The translations under genes were made by a program, and so were the position numbers. Source: Gerris lacustris (lineage: Eukaryota; Arthropoda; Insecta; Hemiptera; Gerridae). Taken from it: 64,000 nt of DNA. Positions 39,300 to 50,470 of this stretch are shown here, in pieces (position 1 is the first letter of the stretch; each line of letters starts with the position of its first letter). Location of the stretch: contig OX578285.1 of the NCBI GenBank assembly GCA_951217055.1, positions 60,423,102 to 60,487,101 on the forward strand, given 5' to 3'. The notes beneath the pieces are model-generated. The model did not search any database. It was not told where the DNA came from and was given only the letters and a program-made list of their open reading frames with translations.

Positions 39300-39436
39300 C
39301 CTACAGTAACATCAAAAATGTTACTTCCGACAGACGAAGAAACAGCCATATCCCCGAATCCTTTACGTGCTACTATGACACTGGTAATGAGATCAGGGAT
39401 TGATGTTCCAGCAGCTAGAAAAGTCAGCCCCATGAC
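39300..39436 (-). CDS. Nckx30C: Nckx30C-like exchanger, coding exon E (alpha-2 ion-binding repeat)
   Basis: The exon has 137 bp, i.e. 45 codons plus two bases. The acceptor is gtactag before GTCATGGGG and the donor is GTAGG/GTATGT. It encodes the alpha-2 repeat, which with alpha-1 forms the cation-binding pocket: [19 protein letters not shown], then [20 protein letters not shown] and IFDVTV. From family knowledge, the Asp in SIPD (exon residue 15) and the Asp in NIFD (residue 42) correspond to NCKX2 Asp548 and Asp575, needed for Ca2+ and K+ binding. The 27-residue spacing is identical, so the site looks functional. The following exon should begin by completing Gly and continue Leu-Pro-x-Pro-Trp-Leu-Leu-Tyr. 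By eye I could not find a matching segment on the minus strand between 1 and 39299. Confidence 0.95.
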
Positions 39437-42400
39437 CTAGTACATCAATTTCACAGGTCATAATTATTTTAATCATGGATAACCTCACCTTTTTGATTTT
39501 TGTTCCAAAATTAATTCATTTAATTGTTGGACTTTAATGGGAGTAAGGATTTTTTGAAAATATTTTAAAGATTCAGACATGAAAAGTAATGTATGTAATA
39601 TGACAATTTTGTTTAGGGTAAACGCTAGGTCATAAGCCCATTTTGATACACGCTAACTACATAGCATTCAAACAATACATTGTATCAAAAACTCATATTG
39701 TCTGATACTTAAATTGTTCATCTACCTGAAGTTGAACTGTGCAATTGGATACAGTCGAGTCAACTTTAATTTGAATCACTATCCCAAGTTGACACTGCTG
39801 AAAACACTGGTAAATGTATTCATTATGAGAGAATGCTCTATTGATATACTCATTTTCCCTTGGATTTCGCAGTTGCAGAATATGACAGATTTTTCTTTTA
39901 AAAAATCTTAGACCAAGAGGTTTTGCAGAAAGAGTTAATATTATGATAACAAAAATCGATTAAAATTTACAACCATAAACAATCCTGACCATATTTCTTC
40001 ACTTTTACAACAATTTTTATTCTACATACCCATAAATCTATCTTAATTGTTTCGGTTGTTCCGATTTTGCTAACGAACTTTAAACGAAAGTCGTACGTTG
40101 CCAATGAATAGTTTTCCGGGTACTTGACTATCAAAACGGTAAACGTTTTCTACACAAGGATATTCAATATTCGATTACACATGCCGTTTTCTCTACGTGA
40201 TTACCTATCGGCTTATCCCGTATTTAACTTGATACCTTCGCAACTGTTACCAATTAATGATGCTAAAGTACTGGAGCAGATACTTTTACAATTGTTTCCA
40301 TAACGCACTTATCCAGTACCTGAGTATACTTTCGCAATTGTTTATATTACACGTCATTCCAAGAATATTTCCCACACATATACCTCCCGCACTTCTCCCG
40401 AGCATACCTATTATCGATTGTTTATTATTTAACACCGGAAAGTTAATATTTTAATCTTCATTAAATAAACCTATTTGTTAGATTCTTAATTAAATGATTG
40501 AGCTTTACGAAATAATAGAAATTAACTTGCACCTTAAATTAAAATATTTTTTCCCCCATGATTCGTTTATTATTTAATAGCATATGAAGGTTTCTGATTA
40601 AGAAACAACCCCCCCCCCCCCGCTATTACTTCAATTCATCTTAAAGAAATATATTATGTAGAAACAAAATAGGAAAGTTATAGGAAAATTATCAATTAAA
40701 AATAAAAAAATAATGTCTTCAGAACCTATCCAGCATTAAAAGCGTTAGCTGTGTTGACATTTTCGACGTTATCAATGAGCAAATGAGTCTTTTTTTTTAA
40801 TGATAATTGATTATTTTTTATGAAGAAAGCAAGAGGACGGATTAATACCGGACTTTTACCGTGTGTCTCTCTGAAATGCTATTTTTAAGCGTATTTGATA
40901 TAAGATTTGGTGTACTTATGTTAATGAGTTTTTCGTTTATATAAAATAAAAGTTAATTGGCGACTTTAACCACTTGTACTTGTTTTATAATTAATGTGCT
41001 TATAAAGTTTTTTTAACAAATGGGTTTGGATTTGGTAGAAAGCTAAGCATGTTTGTCAGACTATGGCTAATCCAGAGAGCCGATAACATTCATTTCTTGT
41101 CGCTTATATAAACTTAAGTGAGTACGCTGTGCTCATTATGCTTTATCATATTATCTTCTTATATTTTTTATAATAAAAAAATTGTGTTTTTAGTTGTGTC
41201 AAATGATATTATTAAGTTCTCTGTTTTTCTTCAAACGCAGGAGAACAATAAAAGATAATCTTAAGTAGTCTTTGGTTAGTCACTTATCTGCTTTAGAGGT
41301 TGCTCTCTTGATTGAACTGCAATGAAATATGTATTATCCCACTAATACGACATTAAATACAGTGGATTACCACGAACTGATTTAATGTGTAATTAATTAA
41401 TTATTAGGTTGAGTAAGGGCGTACCGCAATCATGCTAATATTTAAATAGTATGCAGATACTAATCCTGTTAGGTAAAATATTACCCTTCTATTTGTCCGA
41501 CAAAGGAATTAAAAATTATATTTTTCAAATTATCATACAGTTAAGGTTTTCGGTTAGTGTGATTAATGATTGAGGATCGGTAATTACAGTAGCCTTTGAG
41601 GTCGTGTTGTAGCCGTCAATGTTAACGCTTTCCGCAAAAAAAAGTTTTTTGTTTTTTTAAATGTAACGGGAAACAGTTTAAAAAGTTTTGCTGTACAAAA
41701 TTAATCAAGATTAAATTCCACTTTACTTTAACTTAATTGACATTTCGAAGTTATGATTGCAATGTTTTTAAACATATTCTGTTTAATAGTCTTAGTTCGT
41801 TGGGCAACGAAATCTAATGAAGTTTAAAAGAACAAAGATTGTGCAAAAGTTAGGATTTCATAATATTTCTTAAAAATTCCAAATGCTCGCGTGCTAACCC
41901 AAAATGCTTGGATACAATTTTTCCTCAAAAGAAAAAAAAATCAATACAAACTTTTTTTTTTCCAACGCTTATCGGTTTTTTTTGCTACTAAGGAATATTA
42001 CGACGAAATGAAAACTAAATCTCGCAGTAATAGTTGTGACGAAGAAACTATTTTAAATAACCAATGCAGTTACTTTAGGCGAAGAACCAAATGCCGATAT
42101 CAATAGCTTTAATAGAACAGGCTTCCGATTTATATAAGTTCATATTTTTTCGAAAAATAGCTTATACGCAACTTTTTGAGCATTATTTATGTTAATGACC
42201 ACGCGATGATTATCATCATCGTGTGGTCATTTGAGAATGATCTATGCAAAGTGCTCAAAACGCTTGGACACAATCTCAAATCATTTATTCTCCTAAAGAT
42301 CTGGAATTTATCAAATCCGCGTACATCTGCGTTAAATCTTGAACTCGGTTAGAACAAATTATGTGGTTTTTGAAAATTCTATCTTATATTCGTAGGTTTA

Positions 42401-43595
42401 TAAACCTCAATAAGTTAATTAAAATGAAACTGTAATAATATAATGAAAAAATAGAACGGAAGGCAATGGTAAAACATGGGTTTTAAAACATCTCCTTTTA
42501 ATTCTTTGTATATCTCAGGCTGAAACATTTTTGTTTCTATAAAATTTTAAAAAATGTCAAACAAAAAATAGTTATAACAATGACAACTATATCTGTTGAA
42601 AAGCCATGGGTGTAGAAGATATGGTTTAGTTAGTACAGTACAAGTTGGAAGGAAGAAAAAGAAAGAATAGTGTAAAGAAAAGATTAGATGCAAGTAGAAA
42701 AATCAACAACATTAGTTGGACGTGTGATAGTTAAAACCACTCCATAATTATTTAAATTATTAACGATAATCGGTAAATAATCTGGAATATATCTTGATAA
42801 CCGAAATTATTGATCCATGAAAATATAAAAAAAAATTAAATTAATACTTCTTTTAATGGAAAATTTAAATTTATATGAATGTATGATTATTTTTTAACAC
42901 TGTTTATTAAATCGCTGTTTCAGAAAATGTGGCATTGTTACAATCATTCGATATTTTTTTGTTTGAATATACGGTAAAGGCAAATATGAACTCGTGCAAT
43001 AATCAATAAATTTAAAAACATTGCTAAGTTTCACGAAATTGTTAATATTAATTTTTTTTCTACTAAAAAAAGAACAGCTTTTCCCTTTAAATAAAACCTA
43101 ATTTTATTTTCACAAAAAAAGCTCGAAAATTCAGGTAGAGCTAGCTCAAGAATCCTAGGAATGCATTTGAGATTTTCATGGCAGGAATGCCACCTTTACA
43201 GCTGGAAAGATGAAGCACCTCTTTGCCTTGCAAAGCTCAAACACTTACCTTCCTACCTTACACTTGTCCTCCAAGGGAAATGCGGTAGGTAATGGGGGAT
43301 GAGCAGCCATACCACGTGAAAAGCTTCTCTTGGCATAAAACCCGCATACTAGATCTACTTTATATAGTCAAGCACCGGCATACTTAAAACTGCAGCTTCA
43401 TACTCTTGAAGGATTTAGATTAAAGTTTTTACCGTTGATACTTCTAGACGAGAATTCGTTGGTGTTTTTTTTTTAACAAAAGAGTGAATAGGTATTTCAA
43501 TAATTTAGCAGAAGAAAAAAGATAAAAGGGAATAAGAAAGATAATCAATATTGTTTTTTTTGTTGTTTTTTTTTCAAATAAAGTGGGTATACAAC
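39437..43595 (-). other. Nckx30C intron between exons D and E
   Basis: This 4159-bp GT-AG intron is AT-rich. It contains a C homopolymer near 40611-40621, an inverted repeat at 42197-42229, and a more complex, less AT-rich stretch at about 43130-43450 that I could not identify. No other coding segment was recognised. Confidence 0.8.
42197..42229. other. Hairpin, 14-bp stem
   Basis: GACCACGCGATGAT is mirrored by ATCATCGTGTGGTC around a four-base loop, with one G-T type mismatch. It lies inside the D-E intron. No function can be assigned. Confidence 0.7.
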
Positions 43596-43711
43596 CTCAG
43601 GCGGAATGCTGATAGTTTCACCGGTCAAATTTGCCCACCACACCATGAGGTAGGAAAAGATAGCGATCCACAGGATACTCCCACAGAAAGTTAACGCAAA
43701 CCACCTTTTGC
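43596..43711 (-). CDS. Nckx30C: Nckx30C-like exchanger, coding exon D (membrane segment before the alpha-2 repeat)
   Basis: This exon has 116 bp: two bases completing Gly, then 38 codons. The acceptor is tgcttccag and the donor is CCTGAG/GTTGTA. It encodes KRWFALTFCGSILWIAIFSY then LMVWWANLTGETISIPPE. That is the transmembrane helix with the family's SYLMVWWA motif, followed by the short loop leading into the alpha-2 repeat. The intron separating it from exon C is only 195 bp, the shortest in the gene. The next intron is 4159 bp. The donor lacks the usual A at +3 (GTTGTA), so it is a somewhat weak site. Reading through it would add Val-Val-Tyr-Pro before a stop further on. Confidence 0.93.
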
Positions 43712-43906
43712 CTGGAAGCATAAAACAAAAGAAAACACATTATAGGTATATATATAACAGAAACTATGTCCTTATAGCAGCAAATCAAACAAACCGATAT
43801 AATAATTGTTTCATAAACACTCATTGATCCGAGTTAATTTAATTAAAACGATTGATCATAAAATCTAAATGTACAACCAAAATGCGGTAACAGACGTATT
43901 TATTAC

Positions 43907-44039
43907 CTGAAGGAGATCTCGTGTCGGGTAAGGTGAGCCAAAGGGGCACTAAAATTGGTGCCACGAGAATATAGGTAACCCTTTTTCGCATTGTGTTGGG
44001 CCATCCCATGTCTAAAGGCTCTGGGGCATCGTCCTCCGT
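43907..44039 (-). CDS. Nckx30C: Nckx30C-like exchanger, coding exon C (first membrane segment after the loop)
   Basis: The exon has 133 bp, i.e. 44 codons plus one base. It lies between a ttttatag acceptor and a TCAG/GTAATA donor. It starts with an acidic stretch (TEDDAPEP) followed by LDMGWPNTMRKRVTYILV and then APILVPLWLTLPDTRSPS. This is the family signature in which a loop-terminal Pro-Leu-x-x-x-Trp-Pro motif is followed by a basic cluster and the first transmembrane helix of the C-terminal half. The leftover G combines with GC of the next exon to give Gly. It is well conserved and I see no frameshift. Confidence 0.93.
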
Positions 44040-44734
44040 CTATAAAATAAGACATCACAAACATAATTAAATGTATTATTGGGGAAACCTTCGGAGGACC
44101 TTAAACTCATCAGCACTCTGGGTTTAAATTATTTCTCATATCCAATCAGTGCATTCTGTTTGAGAAGGTTTCTATTTAAATTATCTGAAGCCCTCCTAAG
44201 ACCGTAGTTGAATTAGCTTAATTAATTTAGCTGTGGGACACCTGGGACTTAAACCTTCCTTCCAACTCCTTCCTACCACTCTCTTTTGTCAAAACTGACG
44301 GTACGGTTAAAACTGATACGGGTCTAGGAAACTTCACATTCCCTGCATTTAGTCGTAGAGGCTTTTTTAACCACCTGCGGCCAAATCCTAAAATGACAAT
44401 TCTCAAATTGCGTTTACTAAGAAACCGCTTTGTTTTTGTTTACCTAATATAATAAAATCAAACAAACAATGTATTTAGCTATTAGGAAATTGTATAACAT
44501 AATTATTTTATCACTAATTCTTAATTAATTATAAACCACTAATAAGTCTCTACAAGTTGCAGGGAATTATCATTTAATGAAATTGAATATAATTACTATC
44601 TTTCTAATTATTTATTTTTAGCTTGATACACGGCAATCGGTAGAATAGAATATGCTGTATGCCACTCAAGTGCCGTGCTAATTTAAAATTGATATGAATT
44701 ATTTGTCATCGAAGTGATAAGGCATGTTACTTAC

Positions 44735-44931
44735 GGATGATGGAGGGTGCTGTGCGGGGATGCCATTGGGCTCTGTAGGGAGAGCGCTAAGTCGATTGAC
44801 AGGTGCGGTAGTTTCCGAGAGGTGAGATGCTGTTCCAGCGGTCCCTCCTCCCTTGGCAGGTGCTGTCGCGTCCAGTAACACCTTTAGAGATGCGATGGCA
44901 TGCAACTGTGCCGCCTTTTCATCCACTTTAC
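44735..44931 (-). CDS. Nckx30C: Nckx30C-like exchanger, coding exon B (loop tail)
   Basis: This second exon of the exchanger has 197 bp: two bases completing Gly, then 65 codons. The acceptor is ggcag before GTAAAGTG and the donor is TCATCC before GTAAGT, closing in phase 0. The protein starts KVDEKAAQLHAIASLKVLLD, a block that is nearly invariant in NCKX proteins. It then becomes a variable Ala/Gly/Thr/Pro-rich linker ending HPPSS. In flies the same position carries a longer, alternatively spliced loop. Here the exon passes directly to the acidic start of the next exon, and I saw no further loop exon in the 695-bp intron. Frame and length agree exactly with both neighbours, which supports the intron positions. 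Confidence 0.92.
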
Positions 44932-46704
44932 CTGCCGACAAAAGAAGAAAAATCCAACTCGATAACGAGAGACTTAAACGTGACTGGAAAATCACGAGAA
45001 AGAAGAGTTACATCCATTATGAGAAAAAAAATGTTTATCGATAGATCAAAACTATTAAATTAAGTTAGTTACAAAATTTAAAGTAGATTATATTATCGTA
45101 ATATATTTAAGAGTTGCTTCAAGCTATGAGAAGTTAATAAACAAATGAAATAGTAAATATATTGACCAGTTTGCATTTTTATAGCTTGCGATTCTCGATA
45201 ATTCGTTATAAGAAGTCTGAAAGATAGTTAAAAAGTATGGGATGCTTTGTTATCGTTTAGGAAAATGGCTTGTACAAGTCATGGAGAACTTTATAGATAA
45301 GGGCACGAATTGTCGGTGTTCTTCCAACAACATGGAGTTTTCAAGGTAAAGGTTTTCCAACGTTCTTCTTTTCATTTAGGACAAAGGAAAAGGGAATTTC
45401 GATCGATTAACCCCTAGTAAACACATCTATTGTACTACATGGGCTTTCATTCATTTCATATAAGAGAAGGTCACGTCACTGCTGTCACACGGTAATGTTA
45501 ACTTCTATTAATTTACACATTCTACCGTGGAATATAACTAATATCGAGTATTCGCATAAAAGAAGAAATATGTATACATAAAAGTGTATGAAATAAAAAG
45601 TCGGGACAATATTCTATATCGATAGGATTTGATGATGATTGCGAAAGTGATTGAGGCTGATTGAAGCCTTGACCCCCTTGACAGCCAACACGACATTCAC
45701 TCATTTAGTGAGCAACCGTTGCCTTCTAAAACAATACTTTTCTTTTTACTGTCGCAACAAAAAACTGACGCTAGTCTTATATAACATTGTAAGGGGATTT
45801 TTAGCACACTCCTCGAACATTACAGCCCTTTTTCTTATGACTCATTCATTTATGATTCACGATAAGCGGAAAAACCAGCCAGAGTTGTAAAGGGTTCTAA
45901 GACGGCAGTTAAATTTAGCTAGATAGTTACAGCAAAACTAGTAAATACCATTTGTATAAATTTTACAAAACCGTTGACGCATGACTTAATTTTAACGGGC
46001 CGTAAAAAACCAATGGTTTTCCAGCTTTGCAACGCACGCTAGTCACTCTCTACTCACCCCCGTATCGATTCGCTAGAACTAGGCATAATGGAAGAAACCA
46101 TTGTTACGTAGACTTAAAAAAATACAAAGGGATTATATATTATGTGTTTTCAGTAGAGCAAATATGTATTTTTTCTTTTATTAAGTAGAGAAAATGATTG
46201 GGACGGTACTAGTTGTATCTGACTTATAGTTGAAGGGAAATACATTTTGTTACTCTTGACTAAATTTAGATGCAGTATATAAAGTACATATTCTCGATTT
46301 GTATTTATAAATTTTGGTAAAGATTTCGGACCTTGGCTGTGTTTACCCTTAGACCTAGTTATATAAAACCGAGATCAATGACTGTAAACGTGAAGAGAAT
46401 CGAGTCCGAAGGGACTTAGGTGAAAATAATACAGTACGAGAGGGGTCGAAGGGAGAGGCGATCGCTACGAAGCGTAAAGGCTGGCACGGTTTTAAGTTGG
46501 CACGTATAAGGCTATCCGGAGCAATAGGTAAAGGTGTCACCTAGCTCCGGATCCGATCGAATGATATTTATCTCCCATGTCCGCTCCGGAACAGTGACAG
46601 TGTTCTTCCTACCGAGTTTCAACCTATGGCAACTCGCTGAAACACTCTTAACGGATGTTTTTTTCTATCTCTCATAAATAAAGCTATGGGATAAATAGAT
46701 TTAC

Positions 46705-46954
46705 CGTCGTGAAGTGGATCGATGGTGTGAATCATGAGCTGGAGGAGGCCGTGCCTGAATTTGTTGGCCTGCGGTTGGACGTAAAGGGACGAGGAGGTGA
46801 CGGACGACGGACCGCCTCCAAGGCTGGTTTCGCTGGAGGCTACGCAGTTGGCCTTCATCTGGCCCGGGATGCCGTCCGCCAGGCCGACAGCAGGACCGCC
46901 GCCTGCCGTCGCACCCGTCGCCTGGCCACCGCTCCCGCTTCCACCTCCCCCCAC
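46705..46954 (-). CDS. Nckx30C: Nckx30C-like exchanger, coding exon A (cytosolic loop)
   Basis: This is an internal exon of a K+-dependent Na+/Ca2+ exchanger, a plasma-membrane antiporter that extrudes Ca2+ using Na+ and K+ gradients. It has 250 bp, i.e. 83 codons plus one base. It follows a tcacag acceptor in phase 0 and ends GAC G before GTAAAT. The first 30 residues are Gly/Ala/Ser low complexity (VGGGGSGSGG..). The last 20 contain KFRHGLLQLMIHTIDPLHD, the conserved segment preceding the loop tail in insect Nckx30C. The single overhanging G joins the GT of the next exon to make the Gly of LHDGKVDEK. The exon is clearly GC-rich in an AT-rich background. The variable N-terminal half fits the poorly conserved large cytosolic loop. 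Conserved-half identity is strong. The exact acceptor is less certain because the upstream polypyrimidine tract is weak, and an in-frame ATG 6 bases upstream of it could mislead a gene finder. Confidence 0.9.
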
Positions 46955-48153
46955 CTGTGACATATCACATCAAGTTGCTCCTTCTAATCACAGTCAAAAC
47001 AACATAACTTGCAAATGTCTAGTGCAATGCCAACATCAATAACCTATATACCATTCACTATGTTTCGAAGGCAATGGACTTCTCAAGGTAAACTCCCGAA
47101 ATAATTGAAAGGACTAGGCATACAATCGAATTTCAGTTTCCAATCATTAAAGCACTATATTTATTAAAGATCCTTTTCTGATTGATTAACCTGAGGCTGT
47201 CCATTACATCGATTAGAATTTAATTGCTAAGGTTTTACAGGAAATGTATACTGTATACCCTTGCAAATTAGAAAGTTAAAAACATAAACAGTTACAAAGC
47301 TAAAATGAAAAAAATATAAACAATTTTATCACAAGTTGCTGTGACAAACATGCGACTTACATGCAAACCGAGTTAAAAATAAAACAAACTGTATAAAAGC
47401 ATCTGCACTTTATGAAAGCGTCTAGATACTAAAATTACACATCGTGTTCTAAAAATAACAAGCTCACTTTCATTAAAGGTCTTTTTTATAGCCGGGTTAT
47501 AAATACTCTTGCTGTAAAATTCTAATTTTTCTCTACTTATTGATATTTTAACATTTTCCTGTTAATATTATAATATCATCATAATAAAACAAAATTAACT
47601 AAGATATTAATTAGGAGAGGTTTTACGTTCAATATAATCCCAATGCCTGCTTGGAAACCTTTAAGTATTCGGCACCATAAAAAGGTCAGGGGTTAAGGTC
47701 TGTTGAAGAGTATTTTTTTTTAATATTCCCCCTTTTAAAAATTATTCGCAAAATATTCCTTTTATAAAATTATAAAAAATAGGACAATTTTTTTTCTTTT
47801 TTATATCTAATATTTCAATAAATAAATTCATCTGAAATATTAATATATATTACATCATTTTTCTGAAATAGACAGTTAAAATAAATAAATAAAATATTAC
47901 ATTTTGAAGTCTGATTTCTTAAGTACAGTTTTAGATAAAAATATATTTATATAATTATGCTAATGAATATTTTTTTTTTAGATGAGTGTTGTATAAAAGA
48001 TACATTATATAAATTGAAGTTAATTAAACATTGATATATCCCGACTAGATAGAATTAACTTCATACATAAATACATTTTAAAAACACGAATAACACAGCA
48101 GACACTTGTGGGCAAAAAAAAAAAATCAAATTAAGAGCTCACATATTTTCAAA
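46955..48153 (-). other. Probable Nckx30C intron upstream of exon A
   Basis: AT-rich and no exon recognised. The alpha-1 region exons expected upstream were not found between here and the right edge, so the intron may exceed 17 kb. Confidence 0.5.
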
Positions 48154-48282
48154 ATGAAAGTGATTTATTCAGTTTTAACTGTTATTTATTATTCAGTAGG
48201 AGAAACAAATACATTTAATCTTTGTGAAAATGACATTTTAAATTCACCTTTCAAAAGTGATTTCCGTATTGACTCCATTCAG
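48154..48282 (+). CDS. Possible first exon of a small secreted protein
   Basis: Weak candidate. An ATG at 48154 opens 43 codons: MKVIYSVLTVIYYSVG, a signal-peptide-like hydrophobic start, then ETNTFNLCENDILNSPFK and SDFRIDSIQ. It runs directly into CAG/GTAAAC, a good splice donor. Without splicing it ends a few codons later at VNGC and a stop. A Cys soon after a signal peptide, followed by a beta-like stretch, is faintly like the start of ML/NPC2-type secreted lipid-binding proteins, but I could not find a second exon. It would be nested on the opposite strand in the presumed exchanger intron. A chance ORF is quite possible. Confidence 0.2.
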
Positions 48283-48611
48283 GTAAACGGGTGTTGAGTG
48301 TGTTTAAGATGGAATTAGTTAATTATTTTAAGTTGAAAGTACTAATTGATAATATTAACCGCTACATATTATAGTTTTTGTTAATGTTTAATCAATTTCT
48401 ACTAATGTATTTAAGACATGTAAACTTAAGATAATCATTATTACAAGTCCTGTCTCGGTTCAAATTATATCAACTAAATATGCAAGTTTCGATTAGATTT
48501 ATTTCATAATGATTAACTGATACTGGGATTATATCAACAACTGTGTCTGTACCCTATTAACTAATTATGTCAAGGTCGCAATTTGTTCTAGTTTTATGTA
48601 TTTATATTTTA

Positions 48612-49009
48612 TTTATATCCAGTAGGGAGAAAAAGTTATGATTTTGGATTAGTATAGAAGGACTAAAGTAAGTTTTTTCTTCCCTGGACTCAAATGTAGG
48701 GAGAAGAAGTAAAAGTAGGGCGAAAAAGTAAGGATTGCCAAGTTAATTATTTTATAAATAGTAGAAAATGAATGGCTAATGTAATGAAGTAGTTGAAATC
48801 AGGTTGGCGACACTGCTTTTTCAACCTTGTTTATAACCTGCATTTAAATAACCTTCTATTTGAGTTTAATTCCAATTCTTATTTGTTTTTAATATTGAAT
48901 CTCTTATATCTGCTATTAAAAGTGCTAATAATTATTTTTATTTATTAACCTAATAAATAATAACTGGGCAATGGATGATAATGTGTATTTTCTCCCTACT
49001 GGAGATAAA
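48612..49009. mobile_element. TIR element TTATCTCCAGTAGGGAGA, copy 1
   Basis: The ends TTTATATCCAGTAGGGAGAA and TTCTCCCTACTGGAGATAAA are mirrored. The same internal blocks (GTTATGATTTTGGATTAGT, GGACTAAAGTAAGT, GAATGGCTAATGTA, GCGACACTGCTTTTTC) occur in the same order in copy 2 at 56652-57103. Non-coding. Confidence 0.85.
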
Positions 49010-49560
49010 ATATTGTATGTACCTCGTGAGTAAAGTGCAATTATTCCCCTCGCGATGATGATCTCCCTCGGCTGCGCCTCGGCTGCGCCGAGGGAGATCA
49101 TCACAATAAATAACTATTTATTAGGATTGTTAGATGCAGCTATTAGCTAATCCCTAGTATCTAATTCTGTATCGGACGCAATTTGTTCTAGTTTTTTGTA
49201 ATAATATTTATTTTATTGTGATTTTTAGATACAGCTATTAGCTAATCCCTATTAACTAATTCTCTCACTGTCGTAAGTCATTTTAGTTATATGTATTTAA
49301 ATTTGGTTTATAATGATCCTCAGATGTAGAGATAAAATCATTATTTACCAAGTCCCATACACATTGTATGTACCATTGTATGTACATATTGTATTGTCCA
49401 TACATATTGTATGTACCTCGTGAGTAAAGTGCAATTATTCCTCTCGAGATGATGATCTCCCTCGGCTGCGCCTCGGGAGCTAATTAGCGTTATTCCATCG
49501 GCTGCGCCTCAGGAATTAAAAACTCTCTCTAATTTGTACACCAAGTCCCATTTTCCCCTC
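49010..49560. repeat. CTCGGCTGCGCCTCGG-type repeats
   Basis: GTATGTACCTCGTGAGTAAAGTGCAATTATTCC then GATGATGATCTCCCTCGGCTGCGCCTCGG occurs at 49015-49100 and again at 49405-49475, with an extra GGCTGCGCCTC at 49500. A TTAGCTAATCCCTA..TAACTAATTCT unit repeats between them. A related block follows the second TIR element at 57104-57300. Unidentified dispersed repeat. Confidence 0.65.
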
Positions 49561-49859
49561 GTTTCCCTCGTTGTCCTTTTCTGTCTCTGTCATCAATTGT
49601 TAAAGTTATACAAATTTATATTTTATCCCCTAATGATGGCTAGATGTTGAGATGATAATGCCTATTAACTACTTGTGTCACGGTCGCAATTTGTTTCAGT
49701 TTAATGTAATTATACTTGTTTTCTAATGAGTGATAGATTTCGAGGTTATGCCTATGAATATAGTCCTATCTTGTACGTCAGTAGTTGCAGTTTTATACTC
49801 TTATATTTAGATTTAATATTTAACTAGGCATCGCGTGGCTCTATCATTGAAGCCAGCGT

Positions 49860-50470
49860 ATGGTAATAAATATGTATTGATTATTGAAAAATAGATAATC
49901 ATGAATCATGATGAGTTGATAGATAAAGGGTATGATAGTAGTAAAGCAGCTAGTAGTAAGGGAACCACCCTGCATTCTTACTATTCCTCGTACCACACAT
50001 CTCCTTTCTCAATTATTATAAAATTAATAACTTCACTACGCAAAAACTTTTGCTTGTATCAAGTTGAAATTTTACATGCCTGTTTCTATTGTACTTAAGA
50101 CGATGTATATGAAGTTTTATTAAAATCGTTGAATTAGAATGTAAGATATCGGTAAAAACGTTGTTTTCTCTACTTTAAACGTTTAGGCCCGCTTTAATAG
50201 TTTTAATGATCTATATTAATTCATAGGGGTGTCGCTGTTAGTTTTACTAAAAAAATTGTACTTTACGCGAGCGTTGCGCGTGAATGCTTGGACAAACAAC
50301 GTTGTCCAACGAACTCGTCCTGAGTATTGGTAGAATGAACATTTGTACCAAATATCATCAAAATCGGGCAACTTTTACTCAAATTATCGTCGTACGTTTC
50401 AGAAACACAGACACAGAGCATATTTCGTTGAATGTAGGAAGCTCGCTACGCTCACTTCAATTATAGTCAG
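49860..50470. mobile_element. Second copy of the GGAACGAAGTTCC-type element, partial
   Basis: It shares the ordered blocks TTGTATCAAGTTGAAATTTT, GACGATGTATATGAAGTTTT, GTTTAGGCCCGCTTTAATAG and TTTACGCGAGCGTTGCGCG with 23640-24330. The terminal palindrome is replaced by GAAGCTCGCTACGCTCACTTC. Short open stretches here are repeat-derived. Confidence 0.65.

Larger units (their letters stand above)
43712..46704 (-). other. Nckx30C introns A-B, B-C and C-D
   Basis: The three introns are 1773 bp (44932-46704), 695 bp (44040-44734) and 195 bp (43712-43906). The stretch 46340-46640, next to exon A, is unusually balanced in base composition and reads open on the minus strand for about 60 codons. It matches no exchanger sequence I know. 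It may be a decayed repeat. Confidence 0.7.

Noticed and set aside
43130..43450. Non-coding RNA or exon in the D-E intron
   Set aside because: Less AT-rich, but no long frame, splice-consistent coding or recognisable RNA fold could be supported.
46355..46540. Possible extra exchanger exon between exons A and B
   Set aside because: Exons A and B join perfectly in phase and in conserved sequence (LHD-G-KVDEK). The open stretch has no exchanger similarity.
46709..47042. Plus-strand open frames of about 80 residues
   Set aside because: They are antisense shadows of the GC-rich exon A.
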